In this document: positions 43,697 through 51,905 of the stretch, one piece after another
Numbering within the stretch: position 1 is the first letter of the stretch
Layout: each line of letters begins with the position of its first letter
Origin: Desulfurococcaceae archaeon
Lineage (GTDB): Archaea > Thermoproteota > Thermoprotei_A > Sulfolobales > Desulfurococcaceae
Length of the DNA: 64,000 nucleotides
Reading direction: 5' to 3'
Assembly: GCA_023269765.1 (NCBI GenBank)
Contig: JAGDWH010000016.1
Coordinates: forward strand, 1-64,000
Notes under the pieces: model-generated
What the model saw: only the letters and a program-made list of their open reading frames with translations
What the model was told of the DNA's origin: nothing
Databases searched by the model: none
Position numbers and translations under genes: made by a program

Positions 43697-44683
43697 TTGT
43701 CTTCGCAGAAGTCGCAGGAGCAGAAGCACGCTGAAGTAGTTTTCGTGTCGATTAGAGAAGTCCCAGGCGTAAATCCAGCAATAGCTGAAAAGCTGGAAAC
43801 GGCAGGTTATGTAACGGCGTGGAGCCTCATAGTAGCAAGGGCAGAAGAGCTCGCAGAGAAAACAGGAATACCTGTCGTAACAGCACAGAAAATTATTGAG
43901 AACGCGAGAAAACTCTTAGGAATAAAGTTTAAAACAGCACGAGAAGTTAAGCAAGAGAGACTGCTAATAAGAAAAATAACGACTGGTAGCAAGGCGCTGG
44001 ACGATCTTCTAGGAGGTGGAGTAGAGACTAAGACCATAACGGAGTTCTTTGGCGAGTATGGAACTGGTAAAACTCAGATATGTCACCAATTAAGTGTAAA
44101 CGTGCAGCTACCATATGAGAGAGGGGGACTTAGTGGAGGGGCCGTTTACATAGACTCCGAAGGTACGTTTAGATGGGAGAGAATAGAAGCAATGGCAAGG
44201 GCATTAGGCCTTGACCCAGACAAGGTAATGGACAATATATACTACGTTAGAGCGTACAATAGCGATCACCAAATGTCGCTAGTTGAGGAGCTCTTCTCGT
44301 TTGTTCCAAAGAACAACGTTAAGCTCGTAGTAATAGACAGCGTTACAAGCCACTTTAGAGCCGAGTATCCGGGTAGAGAACACCTCGCAGAGAGGCAGCA
44401 GAAGCTAAATGCTCACCTACACCAACTAATGAGGCTAGCTGAAGCTTACAATATAGCAGTTGTCGTTACAAACCAGGTAATGGCAAGGCCTGACGTGTTC
44501 TACGGAGATCCAACAGTAGCTGTAGGCGGTCACGTGCTTGCGCACGTTCCAGGTGTCAGAGTTCAGTTGAAGAAGGCACGCGGCAACAAGAGAATAGCCA
44601 GAGTTGTTGATGCCCCGCACCTGCCAGAAGGCGAGGCGGTTTTCGCAATTACAGATGAGGGAATACGAGATACCGAAGAGTGA
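43697..44683 (+). CDS. radA: DNA repair and recombination protein RadA
   Basis: RadA is the archaeal Rad51 recombinase. The 328-residue protein has an N-terminal helix-hairpin-helix DNA-binding domain (about 20-75), the polymerisation linker, and the RecA core: Walker A GEYGTGKT at 119-126, Walker B LVVIDSVT, and DNA-binding loops. TTG is the start. Short leader and own TATA box. The HIT gene follows after 27 bases, possibly cotranscribed. Confidence 0.96.
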   Translation: MSSQKSQEQKHAEVVFVSIREVPGVNPAIAEKLETAGYVTAWSLIVARAEELAEKTGIPVVTAQKIIENARKLLGIKFKTAREVKQERLLIRKITTGSKALDDLLGGGVETKTITEFFGEYGTGKTQICHQLSVNVQLPYERGGLSGGAVYIDSEGTFRWERIEAMARALGLDPDKVMDNIYYVRAYNSDHQMSLVEELFSFVPKNNVKLVVIDSVTSHFRAEYPGREHLAERQQKLNAHLHQLMRLAEAYNIAVVVTNQVMARPDVFYGDPTVAVGGHVLAHVPGVRVQLKKARGNKRIARVVDAPHLPEGEAVFAITDEGIRDTEE

Positions 44684-44710
44684 AATCAGTTCGAGTCGGG
44701 AGCTTAGTTC

Positions 44711-45202
44711 ATGAAAATACTGTGGAATCCGTGGAGATCAGAGTACATAAGGAGGTTTACTGAAAAAACGGAGAGTGAAGAGTGCCTTTTCTGTAGATTG
44801 CAAAAGCTTCGGGAAGAAGAGGCATTAATCGTTTACAAAGGCAAGTACACATTCGTAGTTATGAATGCTTATCCTTACAACACAGGTCACTTAATGATAG
44901 CTCCCTATAGACACGTGCCAGACTTAACAGAGCTCGAAGAGCCGGAGCTAGAAGAACTGAGTAACTTGGTTAAAAAAGTAGTAAGGGTTCTTAGAGAAGC
45001 CTTTAGGCCGGATGGATTCAACATCGGAGCTAATATAGGCCGTGCTGCAGGAGCTGGTGTACCCGACCACTTTCACGTCCACGTAGTTCCAAGATGGGTT
45101 GGCGACACGAACTTCATGGCTGTGATATCGGGCACCAAGCCCTTACCTGTGGCGTTAAACGAAGCGTACAGTATCATTAAAACTTACTGGAGCACGGTGT
45201 AG
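44711..45202 (+). CDS. HIT-family nucleotide hydrolase (Fhit/Ap4A-like)
   Basis: This 163-residue HIT protein should hydrolyse or transfer nucleoside 5'-phosphates such as diadenosine polyphosphates. The histidine triad is HFHVHVVPRW near residue 118. An N-terminal zinc-like pair is in ECLFCRL, and the FNIGANIGRAAGAGVPDHFH block is typical of archaeal and actinobacterial Ap4A phosphorylase-like HIT proteins. It lies downstream of radA and 7 bases upstream of a small unknown gene. Confidence 0.9.
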   Translation: MKILWNPWRSEYIRRFTEKTESEECLFCRLQKLREEEALIVYKGKYTFVVMNAYPYNTGHLMIAPYRHVPDLTELEEPELEELSNLVKKVVRVLREAFRPDGFNIGANIGRAAGAGVPDHFHVHVVPRWVGDTNFMAVISGTKPLPVALNEAYSIIKTYWSTV

Positions 45203-45209
45203 TCGAGTC

Positions 45210-45431
45210 ATGGTTGCAAGGAAGGAGCTTAAGGTGATGGAGGTTTATGAACTTTTTGGAGAAAAGAGGTACAGAATTTGTATAGAGGGTACAAACATAG
45301 TGCTAAACATAGGTGCTTCTAGCGAAGAAGAAGCTCTTAATAAGGCGCTTGAAATTATGAAGTTAGTTAATCTCGATGCCGAATCGCTTGAGAAAGTCAG
45401 GAGCATTCTCAAGGATAAGTCCAAGTGCTAA
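45210..45431 (+). CDS. Hypothetical small protein (73 aa)
   Basis: I do not recognise this family. The 73 residues predict a beta-beta-beta-alpha arrangement: strands around VMEVYELFGEKRYRICIEG and NIVLNIG, then a helix EEEALNKALEIMK, then a second helix and a basic end. It starts 7 bases after the HIT gene stop and so belongs to the radA-HIT unit. A small ferredoxin-like or RNA-binding fold is possible. Confidence 0.6.
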   Translation: MVARKELKVMEVYELFGEKRYRICIEGTNIVLNIGASSEEEALNKALEIMKLVNLDAESLEKVRSILKDKSKC

Positions 45432-45432
45432 A

Positions 45433-45503
45433 GTGCATCAGTCCGCGGTAATTTCTTCATCCCATTATTAAGTCGCATGGGGGCAAGCGTCATCATAAAA
45501 TTT
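45433..45503 (-). ncRNA. Box C/D guide sRNA candidate (16S rRNA target)
   Basis: Minus strand: C box ATGATGA (45490-45496), 26-base middle with a degenerate D', C' GGGATGA (45457-45463), 15-base spacer AGAAATTACCGCGGA, D CTGA (45438-45441). Ten bases of the spacer (ATTACCGCGG) are complementary to CCGCGGUAAU of the universally conserved 530 loop of 16S rRNA. The D+5 rule points to the C of CGCGG (E. coli C528 by my alignment). TATATT about 20 bases upstream could be the promoter. The D' box is unclear. Confidence 0.62.
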
Positions 45504-45541
45504 CTGGAGACGCGCCAATATACTTGTGGTTTGACTGGTTA

Positions 45542-45787
45542 TTAGATTTTCTTCATTCTTAGCTTAGCTTTTTGAGACAAAACCTCTTCGTATTCACTCA
45601 AAACTCTCTTCAAGTACCCTCTGATCTCGTCTTGTGGCACTCTCTCGAGCAGGGTTTTAGCAAACTTGGCGAAGCACTTATTGCTGTGAAACTCAAGCAC
45701 TATTCCTGCAATGTTCATTACTATTCCTTGTCCGTGAGGAAAGGGCCGTCCACAAACCACGCATTTATGGTGCTTAGCGGCACTCAT
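45542..45787 (-). CDS. TRASH/L24e-like zinc-ribbon protein (81 aa)
   Basis: This 81-residue protein begins with a metal-binding motif CVVCGRPFPHGQG and a later FHSNKC, the treble-clef pattern of ribosomal L24e and TRASH domains. The rest is a basic helical tail ending KLRMKKI. It overlaps the end of the upstream membrane-protein gene by 14 bases. It could be a metal sensor, a ribosome-associated factor or a partner of that membrane protein; the sequence does not decide. Confidence 0.7.
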   Translation of the reverse strand: MSAAKHHKCVVCGRPFPHGQGIVMNIAGIVLEFHSNKCFAKFAKTLLERVPQDEIRGYLKRVLSEYEEVLSQKAKLRMKKI

Positions 45788-46475
45788 TTAGCTTAGCCTC
45801 CCTCAAGGCGCTCTTTAATTTAGATACCTCGAGCGTGTAGAGCCTAATCACAAAAGGCAGCCTCCTACTATGTATTGCAATAAACTTCCTACTTGGATTC
45901 GCTTCGTAGCACATATCGTCGGCAAATTCATAAAACCGACCGTCAAGTACAACTCCATCTTTGTGAACAGAGTAAGATCTAGGCATGTATAGTTGTTTCT
46001 CCACTTTTGAGACTTTAAGTAGCACTTGCCTTACACCTAGCGAAGCCAGCATAAGTACCGCGTAGAAAATGAAGTACGTTGCAAACTTTGCTATAAACTC
46101 GTTATTGATAGTATTTAAAAAGCTGCCTGCCACTACGGGGTTTACGTACTGCCCGTAGAGAGGTACAAGCACGAGTACTAGTAAAAGCGGTACAAGTAAG
46201 GCAAAAGTCATTGCTTTAAGCTGCTTCTTGAGGTCACTGATTAGTAGCTCGTCACTAGCCATAGCGGTAGCAGTGCCCTTTTCTTCGAATAAGAGCGGGC
46301 TCTTTACTTTATCAACTCTTTTCGCAGTTTTCATTACACTACGTGAGGTAATGAGCATCATTACAACAATGTATAGTATGAAGACTAGAGGAAGATACGC
46401 AGGAGGCGTGGCAGCAGATATTAGTGAAAGCGCTACTAGTGACGCAATTTGAATAATAATGGTTTTACCAGACAT
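45774..46475 (-). CDS. DUF2208-like membrane protein
   Basis: This 233-residue protein has four predicted membrane helices (about 7-23, 28-45, 90-108 and 128-152), with a charged loop between the second and third, and a cytoplasmic C-terminal domain of about 75 residues with strands (YSVHKDGVVLDGRFYEF). This architecture matches the DUF2208 family found in crenarchaea, for which no function is known to me. It is translationally coupled to the zinc-ribbon gene downstream. Confidence 0.7.
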   Translation of the reverse strand: MSGKTIIIQIASLVALSLISAATPPAYLPLVFILYIVVMMLITSRSVMKTAKRVDKVKSPLLFEEKGTATAMASDELLISDLKKQLKAMTFALLVPLLLVLVLVPLYGQYVNPVVAGSFLNTINNEFIAKFATYFIFYAVLMLASLGVRQVLLKVSKVEKQLYMPRSYSVHKDGVVLDGRFYEFADDMCYEANPSRKFIAIHSRRLPFVIRLYTLEVSKLKSALREAKLNECR

Positions 46476-46651
46476 GCCTATTTGGCACCATACGCGTTTT
46501 TCACTCTACTAGAGCCGCTTAAAGGGTTAAAATCTACATACTGCGCTTATAGACGCGACTCTGCGAAATTAGAACAAAGTGTCAAGTTTTAGGAGCAAAT
46601 GGCACAGCACATCTAAAGGTTATTATGGAGTTATTTAGAGAAATCTGGTAT

Positions 46652-46710
46652 ATGGAATGATGAGTCGCTACTTCGCGGAGGAGTGACGAAGGTCCGTGTT
46701 GCTGAACTAG
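46652..46710 (+). ncRNA. Box C/D guide sRNA candidate A
   Basis: Ordered boxes with ideal spacing: C ATGATGA (46657-46663), 12-base spacer GTCGCTACTTCG, D' CGGA (46676-46679), 3 bases, C' GTGACGA (46683-46689), 12-base spacer AGGTCCGTGTTG, D CTGA (46702-46705). Both guides are exactly 12 bases, the archaeal norm. I could not assign rRNA or tRNA targets from memory. The preceding 46476-46651 shows no gene. Confidence 0.6.
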
Positions 46711-46732
46711 TTAGTGCTTTAGAGCCTGCTGT

Positions 46733-46796
46733 TAAGCGCGATGAAGAGCGATGGGAGGCAGATTAAAGGTGAAGACGTTATCCCTATCTGAGCGCC
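46733..46796 (+). ncRNA. Box C/D guide sRNA candidate B
   Basis: Boxes: C GCGATGA (46738-46744, one mismatch), 14-base spacer, D' CAGA (46759-46762), 6 bases, C' GTGAAGA (46769-46775), 12-base spacer CGTTATCCCTAT, D CTGA (46788-46791). Nine bases of the D spacer are complementary to AGGGAUAAC of the 23S peptidyl-transferase region, next to the site addressed by the 10.5-kb candidate. The two bases nearest the D box would mismatch if the rRNA reads CCAGGG. It lies 28 bases after candidate A. Confidence 0.4.
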
Positions 46797-46985
46797 TTAA
46801 GCTAGTGGCAGTAACTTAGACAGTGCAATTATTACTATAACAAAGACTATTGTAAGTAAGATAACTAAGTACGGCTTTAACACGACCTTGGCCTCGCCTT
46901 CTTCAAAGAACCTCACTAAGCCGGCAGCCGAAAGCACTGCTGGCGACTCTCGTCTCCTGCCGCTCTTCTTGCTCTTCTCGCTCAC
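46797..46985 (-). CDS. Preprotein translocase Sec61-beta (SecG equivalent)
   Basis: This 62-residue protein is the small beta subunit of the SecYEG/Sec61 channel. A basic N-terminus (KSKKSGRRR) and the conserved block SAAGLVRFFEE are followed by one C-terminal membrane helix (about residues 38-60). It is monocistronic and divergent from the MazG gene. Confidence 0.9.
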   Translation of the reverse strand: MSEKSKKSGRRRESPAVLSAAGLVRFFEEGEAKVVLKPYLVILLTIVFVIVIIALSKLLPLA

Positions 46986-47098
46986 ACTCCAGCACCACTT
47001 TGAGTATTGAATGCCTCGTTTTAGATTTTACAAAACCACTTAAAAACACTCAATTAGTTAAGCACTCACGGTATTGTAGGAAAGGAGGGGGCATTCCC

Positions 47099-47365
47099 GT
47101 GGAAATAAGAGAAGCCCAAAAAATCATAAAGGAGCACTACTATGAGAGAGACGAGTCGAGAGGGCTTTATGCTACTTTTACGTGGCTTGTAGAGGAAATC
47201 GGGGAACTCGCAGAAGCCATTCTCAAAATGGATGCACGGCTGCTAGAGGAAGAAATTGCCGACGTTTTCGCGTGGTTGCTGAGTGTTGCAAACCTCCTTG
47301 GAGTAGACCTCGAAGAAGCCTTCAAAAAGAAGTACTTGCCTGGGCCTGCGCAGAAGCCTCCTTAA
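47099..47365 (+). CDS. MazG-like nucleotide pyrophosphohydrolase
   Basis: This is a single-domain all-alpha NTP pyrophosphatase of 88 residues. The Mg-binding acidic set is visible as TWLVEEIGELAEAI and EEEIADVFAWLL (ExxE and ExxD). The GTG start at 47099 follows GGAGGGGG by eight bases; the longer frame from 47000 has no family similarity in its extra part. It probably removes damaged or non-canonical nucleotides. Its last 44 bases overlap the convergent GGGP synthase gene. Confidence 0.85.
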   Translation: MEIREAQKIIKEHYYERDESRGLYATFTWLVEEIGELAEAILKMDARLLEEEIADVFAWLLSVANLLGVDLEEAFKKKYLPGPAQKPP

Positions 47366-48089
47366 TGCCTCTTATTATCCTTTTAGCTGCTTCCAGGTCC
47401 CTTTCAACTATTGTCCCAGTTACTATGATGTCTGCACCGGCCTTAACCAGGGACTTGGCTGCCTCGGGTTCTCTAATACCACCACCTACGATTACAATGA
47501 GCTTTGCGTGCTTCTTCGCAATCCACGGAAAAGCAGGTGGTACGGGTTCTTTGGCTCCACTACCAGCTTCGATGTAGAAGTACTTTAAGCCAATCATTTC
47601 GGCTGCCATAGCGTAGGCGGCCACTAGCTCGGGCCTTTCTCTTGGTATTGGGTGTATGCGTCCTACGTGCGCCACAGCGGTTCCTTCGTCAACTACTAGG
47701 TAACCTGTTGGAAGCACTTCGAGCCCGTACTTTGCTATTATGGGTGCTGCGATGACCTGGACTTGCATGAGATAGTAGGGCTCTAGGGTGTTCATTAATA
47801 GCATGAACAGCACGGCGTCGGCTTCTTTTGTCAGGCAGTTGATATTTCCAGGGAAGATGATTACTGGAAGTCCATGTTTTTTGAGAATTTTCGCGGTCAT
47901 GCTGGCTTCTTCGGGAGTCACGCCCAGGCTTCCGCCAATTAGAAATCCATCTGTGCCTATACTTGCCAGGGTACTTGCAATGGCTTCTAGCTTATCTGGC
48001 TCACTCACTCTATCAGGGTCTATTAGCGTGAAGTGGAGTTTCTCTCCAGACATTATTTTTGAAAGAACATAGTCGTGTACTCGACCCAA
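47322..48089 (-). CDS. Geranylgeranylglyceryl phosphate synthase
   Basis: GGGP synthase joins geranylgeranyl diphosphate to sn-glycerol-1-phosphate, the first committed step of archaeal ether lipids. The 255-residue TIM-barrel shows LIDPDR at the first strand, DGFLIGGSLGV, IFPGN, EAGSGAKEPV and the C-terminal phosphate-binding VGGGIR and ADIIVTGT. It follows the Elf1 gene by 7 bases, forming an operon, and its 3' end runs antisense to mazG. Confidence 0.95.
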   Translation of the reverse strand: MGRVHDYVLSKIMSGEKLHFTLIDPDRVSEPDKLEAIASTLASIGTDGFLIGGSLGVTPEEASMTAKILKKHGLPVIIFPGNINCLTKEADAVLFMLLMNTLEPYYLMQVQVIAAPIIAKYGLEVLPTGYLVVDEGTAVAHVGRIHPIPRERPELVAAYAMAAEMIGLKYFYIEAGSGAKEPVPPAFPWIAKKHAKLIVIVGGGIREPEAAKSLVKAGADIIVTGTIVERDLEAAKRIIRGIKEASAQAQASTSF

Positions 48090-48096
48090 GAAGCCA

Positions 48097-48378
48097 TCAG
48101 CCCGTTTTCAGTATTTTTACTCTGGCCGTCCCACTATTGTATAGGTCTACGAATTTAGAGTAAACGTGAACTGTCTCGTAAAAAGCCGGTATGTCCGCAA
48201 AGTCTTCGTCATCGACTAATCCACAGTTGCTACAGGTTATCACGGCAGAAGCCCTATCTCCCGACTTCTTAATGGTTATAGACAAGCTCTTTGATGCACA
48301 ATTAGGGCACTCAAATACTAGTGGAACCTTAAAGACTCTCTTTGGAATTACTCTCCTTCTCTTCCTTCTACGCCCCAC
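48097..48378 (-). CDS. Transcription elongation factor Elf1-like zinc protein
   Basis: This 93-residue protein has a strongly basic start (GRRRKRRR), a four-cysteine zinc ribbon (C24, C27, C49, C52) and the C-terminal block VYSKFVDLY. This is the layout of Elf1/Elof1, a conserved elongation factor of archaea and eukaryotes that rides on RNA polymerase and chromatin. It heads a two-gene unit with GGGP synthase. Confidence 0.88.
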   Translation of the reverse strand: MGRRRKRRRVIPKRVFKVPLVFECPNCASKSLSITIKKSGDRASAVITCSNCGLVDDEDFADIPAFYETVHVYSKFVDLYNSGTARVKILKTG

Positions 48379-48431
48379 TCTGGGACACCCGATGCTAAAG
48401 CACTCGACGTAAGTATGCCCCTAATAACTTA

Positions 48432-48839
48432 TCAGCCTTTAGGTTTACTACTATATATAAGTTTCCTCAAGGTCGGCGAAAAGCCCTTGTCGAGAACTTC
48501 TTGAACTATTTGCGCCGCGCTTCCCATATCAGTAGAGAATTCGAGGTACTTCCTCTCCTTGATTGCAAGTCTGACTCCAATGAGGTGCTTGCAATATGGT
48601 GCGACTTTGCTAATAGCGGTTCTAATTATGAAGTCTTTACAGCTGCAGAAGAAGTCCGGCACTATCAAGTAATCTGAGCTTCTGCCCATGTAAATCCAGA
48701 GAGAGTGCTCTGCCCCATATCCTGTAATAGACATTTTCACAAAACGCAGTTCGAAGACGCTAGGTAGTATCACTGAGTGCTTTGAGCTCTCAACAGACTC
48801 CAGCTCTTGCTTAGTCCTTTTAATGGACATCGAGTCCAC
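48432..48839 (-). CDS. SWIM zinc-finger protein
   Basis: This 135-residue protein carries a SWIM finger: FCSCKDF followed about 15 residues later by PYCKHLIG (CxCx15CxH). SWIM domains bind DNA or proteins; in archaea they often accompany RecA-like recombination proteins. The N-terminal half is beta-rich (LRFVKMSITGYG...LWIYMGRSSDYLIVPDF) with no other domain. radA is 4 kb away, but no direct linkage exists. The gene begins 23 bases after the end of the tRNA gene and reads in the same direction. Confidence 0.8.
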   Translation of the reverse strand: MDSMSIKRTKQELESVESSKHSVILPSVFELRFVKMSITGYGAEHSLWIYMGRSSDYLIVPDFFCSCKDFIIRTAISKVAPYCKHLIGVRLAIKERKYLEFSTDMGSAAQIVQEVLDKGFSPTLRKLIYSSKPKG

Positions 48840-48861
48840 TTGTGGTCACTTAAATTAGAAA

Positions 48862-48949
48862 TGGGCCCGCGGGGATTTGAACCCCGGGTCACGGGGACTT
48901 CCGCTAGAGACCCGAACCCCGCATCCTAGCCAGGCTAGACGACGGGCCC
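48862..48949 (-). tRNA. tRNA-Pro (CGG) with 13-nt intron
   Basis: The minus strand folds as a tRNA: acceptor GGGCCCG/CGGGCCC, T-arm CGGGG-TTCAAAT-CCCCG, five-base variable region, and an anticodon stem CGGGG/CCCCG. The enlarged loop is best explained by loop TTCGGG|T with a 13-base intron (48898-48910) at the canonical 37/38 site, giving anticodon CGG. A shifted register would give Arg-TCG but breaks the stem and loop rules. Discriminator is A; CCA is not encoded. TATA element CTATATAATG (48961-48970) lies upstream. Confidence 0.88.
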
Positions 48950-48974
48950 GCGAACTCCTGCATTATATAGTAAG

Positions 48975-49493
48975 TCACGGGCTTTTATGTGAAATCTGCT
49001 TAAGATCTATACTTATAAACGCTTTGGCAAACTTTAGTATGGCATTTCTTAAACCAGAGATATCGTCATTGCTTGAAATGCAAGCACGTGTAATGGCCTC
49101 TGGAATTAATCCCCGCGCCTCTCTACATGAGGATAGCCAGGCTAATTTGTAAATTACCCTATTTTTAGCACCAGCTCTAGTGTAAATGCAGAGATCATTG
49201 TATTTGAGCAGCCGTGGCTCGTCAATGTAAGAGGCAGCCTTTTCTACCCAGACTTCTATGCACAGTATTGACCACCTATCGCGAATTTCTAGCACTTGGT
49301 TGAAGAGCTTAAATAGGCGATTCTCGATTTCTTGGTTATTTGCGTTGATTTCCAGCTTTTCCCTTAACCTGACTAGATCATGTGATACAATTTTAACGCG
49401 AAAACCCTGCTCTCTTAGTAATTTAGCTAAGCGAGAAGTGCTTCCAAGACTGCAAACAATGTCAAAAAGAACATTTAGAGTAGTTGTAACCAT
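48975..49493 (-). CDS. Hypothetical protein (172 aa)
   Basis: I do not recognise this family. It is a 172-residue mixed alpha/beta protein without membrane segments or metal motifs; six cysteines are scattered. The N-terminal part (LFDIVCSLGSTSRLAKLLREQGFRVKIVSHDL) could be a nucleotide-fold beta-alpha-beta unit. The gene lies between porB and the tRNA on the same strand, 15 bases after porB, and may be the last gene of the por transcript. Confidence 0.6.
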   Translation of the reverse strand: MVTTTLNVLFDIVCSLGSTSRLAKLLREQGFRVKIVSHDLVRLREKLEINANNQEIENRLFKLFNQVLEIRDRWSILCIEVWVEKAASYIDEPRLLKYNDLCIYTRAGAKNRVIYKLAWLSSCREARGLIPEAITRACISSNDDISGLRNAILKFAKAFISIDLKQISHKSP

Positions 49494-49508
49494 TACTACA
49501 ACGACCGA

Positions 49509-50426
49509 CTACATGTGCCTTTTAATCCACTCCCAGTTCTCGTCAACGTACTTTTTGACCTCGCTCAGGAACTCTGGCGTTATAGACCTGAATCTGCCTT
49601 GCAGCTTGAAGTACTCCTCAATGGGCTTTCTCTTCGAAGAGTCCATGTATGGTCTACTCGGCCCTGACAAGCGTATCTTGCCATCATAGTACTCGTAGAG
49701 TATCCACAAGCCAGTTTCAACGGCCAGCTTAGCAACTTTGACGGTGTACTTGGGATCAAATCTCCAGCCTACCGGGCAAGGTGCATGAAGGTGTATGAAT
49801 CTGAAGCCTTGAATGCTCTTTGCTTTTTGAAGCTTACTGTAGAAATCGTGTGGATAGCCCACGCTTGCAGTTGCTACGTAGGGTACTTGGTGAGCTATCA
49901 ATATCCTCGCGACGTCCTTCTTGTTTTCCAGCTTACCCAGAATAGGTGTAGTTGTCGTCCATGCTCCTTTGGGCGTTGAAGAGCTTCTTTGAATACCGGT
50001 GTTCATGTACGCTTCATTGTCGTACATCACATATATTATGTTCTCGTTTCTCTCAGCCGCGCCGCTCACGGTTGCCATTCCTATATCTGCTGTACCTCCA
50101 TCACCAGCCCATACTACTACGTGAACGTCGTCGATACCCCTTTCTTTCAGCGAGTTTGCTATGCCAGAGGCGACGGCGGCTGCAGATGCGAAGGGAACGT
50201 GGACAACGCTTACTTTGAAGGCCTGGCCCGGATAAGGACCAACTACTATTGAAGTGCAACAAGCTGGTATGACTAGTATGACTTTATCGCCGAGGGCTGC
50301 TGTAAGTACTTTCAATCCTATGGGTATTGGGCATCCAGGACACGCCGCGTCTCCTGGGTATAAGTATTTTCTCGCATCGTATGGTAAAGGCGGTCTAGGC
50401 CTAGGCACGGCACTCAAGCCCCTCAC
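49509..50426 (-). CDS. porB: Pyruvate:ferredoxin oxidoreductase beta subunit
   Basis: This 305-residue subunit binds thiamine diphosphate and one [4Fe-4S] cluster. CPGCP near the N-terminus gives two cluster ligands, with further Cys in IPACCTS. The TPP motif is GDGGTADIGM, followed by MYDNEAYMNTGIQRSSSTP, a block characteristic of pyruvate rather than 2-oxoglutarate enzymes. The start overlaps the porA stop (ATGA). Confidence 0.93.
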   Translation of the reverse strand: MRGLSAVPRPRPPLPYDARKYLYPGDAACPGCPIPIGLKVLTAALGDKVILVIPACCTSIVVGPYPGQAFKVSVVHVPFASAAAVASGIANSLKERGIDDVHVVVWAGDGGTADIGMATVSGAAERNENIIYVMYDNEAYMNTGIQRSSSTPKGAWTTTTPILGKLENKKDVARILIAHQVPYVATASVGYPHDFYSKLQKAKSIQGFRFIHLHAPCPVGWRFDPKYTVKVAKLAVETGLWILYEYYDGKIRLSGPSRPYMDSSKRKPIEEYFKLQGRFRSITPEFLSEVKKYVDENWEWIKRHM

Positions 50427-51613
50427 CTCTTTCTCCTAATTCGCCTCCACTCAAAGCGGCCTCTATTCAGTTCTCCTGTTTCTACTTTATCGATGAATTC
50501 CTTTACAATGACGTAGAAGTCCTCGTAAGTCACGTCAACACCAGCTATACCTGCTACTACGTTAGCTATTACCGGCATTTTAGTGGTGTATTGAGAGAGT
50601 CCTGCGACTAGGTCGGTGTATATAGGCCCCCATGCACCAAAGCTAATTGCTCTATCAAAGACGAGAACGCCTTTAGCTGTGCTCACATATTTCCACGCGT
50701 CTTCTATTGGGAACGGCCTATAGAACCTTATTCGCAAAACTCCTACTGGGTAGCCTTCATCTCTCAACTTAGCAGCAGACTCTATCAAATCTCCGCTCCA
50801 AGCCCCCATAGACACAGCAATGTACTTTGCGTTGTCGCAGAAATAGCAGCTCGTTAAACCCCCATACGACCTACCCGTTATTTTGGCGTATTCGGCGTCG
50901 ACTTCTCTTATTACTTTCTTCGCGTTTTCCATAGCTTCTTGAATACCGTAAAACATGTCTTCTGTATCTTCTGGAAATGCTAGGCTACCAACGCCGAGAG
51001 GCTCAGTACCATCTATGACGTATGGCTGTCGCCTCTCGCCAAGCCAGCTGCTTACTAGGTCTTCATCGGGCAGCTCAACAGGCATTGTGGTATGGCCTAG
51101 TACAAAGCCCTCTATGCCCACCATTACTGGCAAGTAGACGGCTGGATCCTCGCTTATCTTAAATGCCTGTAAGGTTAAGTCAAACGCTTCCTGGGTGTCC
51201 ATGGCATACGCCATTATCCAGCCAGCGTCTCGCTGATCAACAAAGTCGCTGTGATCGGGCCAAATGTTCCACGGAGCATTGATAGTCCTTGAAACTATTG
51301 CCATTACCATTGGTGCTCGAGCTCTCGAAACCCAGTGAACTACTTCGTGCATGTAGAGCAGCCCCTGGCTACTCGTAGCAGTAAATGTCCGTGCACCCGC
51401 AATAGCAGCACCAAAACAAGCAGCAAGAGCCGAGTGCTCTGATTCAACCCTTATCATCGTGGCTTTAAGTTCGCCTGATTCTACCATTTCAGAGAGCTTC
51501 TCGACAATAGGAGTTTGCGGGGTTATGGGATAAGCAGCTATTACCTGAGGCTTAGCGTACTTAACTGCATATGCTATTGCATGATTACCCGTTAACGCCA
51601 CCTTCTTGCCCAT
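50423..51613 (-). CDS. porA: Pyruvate:ferredoxin oxidoreductase alpha subunit
   Basis: This is the catalytic alpha chain (396 residues) with the substrate-binding YPITPQTPIVE and EHSALAACFGAA blocks and the segment FVDQRDAGW. It forms the TPP site with PorB. The start is set at MGKKVALTGNHA, 16 bases after porD; a longer frame would run into porD. The pathway delivers acetyl-CoA and reduced ferredoxin, the latter a likely substrate for the Mbh hydrogenase. Confidence 0.93.
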   Translation of the reverse strand: MGKKVALTGNHAIAYAVKYAKPQVIAAYPITPQTPIVEKLSEMVESGELKATMIRVESEHSALAACFGAAIAGARTFTATSSQGLLYMHEVVHWVSRARAPMVMAIVSRTINAPWNIWPDHSDFVDQRDAGWIMAYAMDTQEAFDLTLQAFKISEDPAVYLPVMVGIEGFVLGHTTMPVELPDEDLVSSWLGERRQPYVIDGTEPLGVGSLAFPEDTEDMFYGIQEAMENAKKVIREVDAEYAKITGRSYGGLTSCYFCDNAKYIAVSMGAWSGDLIESAAKLRDEGYPVGVLRIRFYRPFPIEDAWKYVSTAKGVLVFDRAISFGAWGPIYTDLVAGLSQYTTKMPVIANVVAGIAGVDVTYEDFYVIVKEFIDKVETGELNRGRFEWRRIRRKR

Positions 51614-51629
51614 AGAACCACCCACGCGG

Positions 51630-51905
51630 CTATTCACGTTCTGGTACCATTTGAATCGCACCAGTGGGGCACACGTCCGAGCATATACCACAGCCTTTGC
51701 AGTATTCGTAGTCTACTATAGCACCGCGCTCGGGCTCTACCACTATGCTCATGGCAGGACAGAAAATTTCGCACTGATAGCACTTAGTACACTTGTTCAA
51801 ATCTACTACTGGTTTAAGGGCTCTCCACAAGCCAGTCTTCCCGGCAGCGCCTTTAGCCGGCCTGGATAAGGGGAGCTTCCAGCTCATCGGGTTTTCTACC
51901 CGCAC
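51630..51905 (-). CDS. porD: Pyruvate:ferredoxin oxidoreductase delta subunit
   Basis: This 91-residue ferredoxin-type subunit carries two [4Fe-4S] motifs, CTKCYQCEIFCP and CKGCGICSDVCP, which relay electrons from the TPP site to external ferredoxin. It begins directly after porG in the order porG-porD-porA-porB, standard for archaeal POR. Confidence 0.94.
   Translation of the reverse strand: MRVENPMSWKLPLSRPAKGAAGKTGLWRALKPVVDLNKCTKCYQCEIFCPAMSIVVEPERGAIVDYEYCKGCGICSDVCPTGAIQMVPERE

Noticed and set aside
47000..47098. 33-residue N-terminal extension of the MazG-like protein.
   Set aside because: No family similarity, and a strong GGAGGGGG ribosome-binding site precedes GTG 47099.
51614..51691. 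26-residue extension of PorA into porD.
   Set aside because: It reads antisense-like sequence of the ferredoxin gene in a different frame; all homologues start at the MGKK-type sequence.
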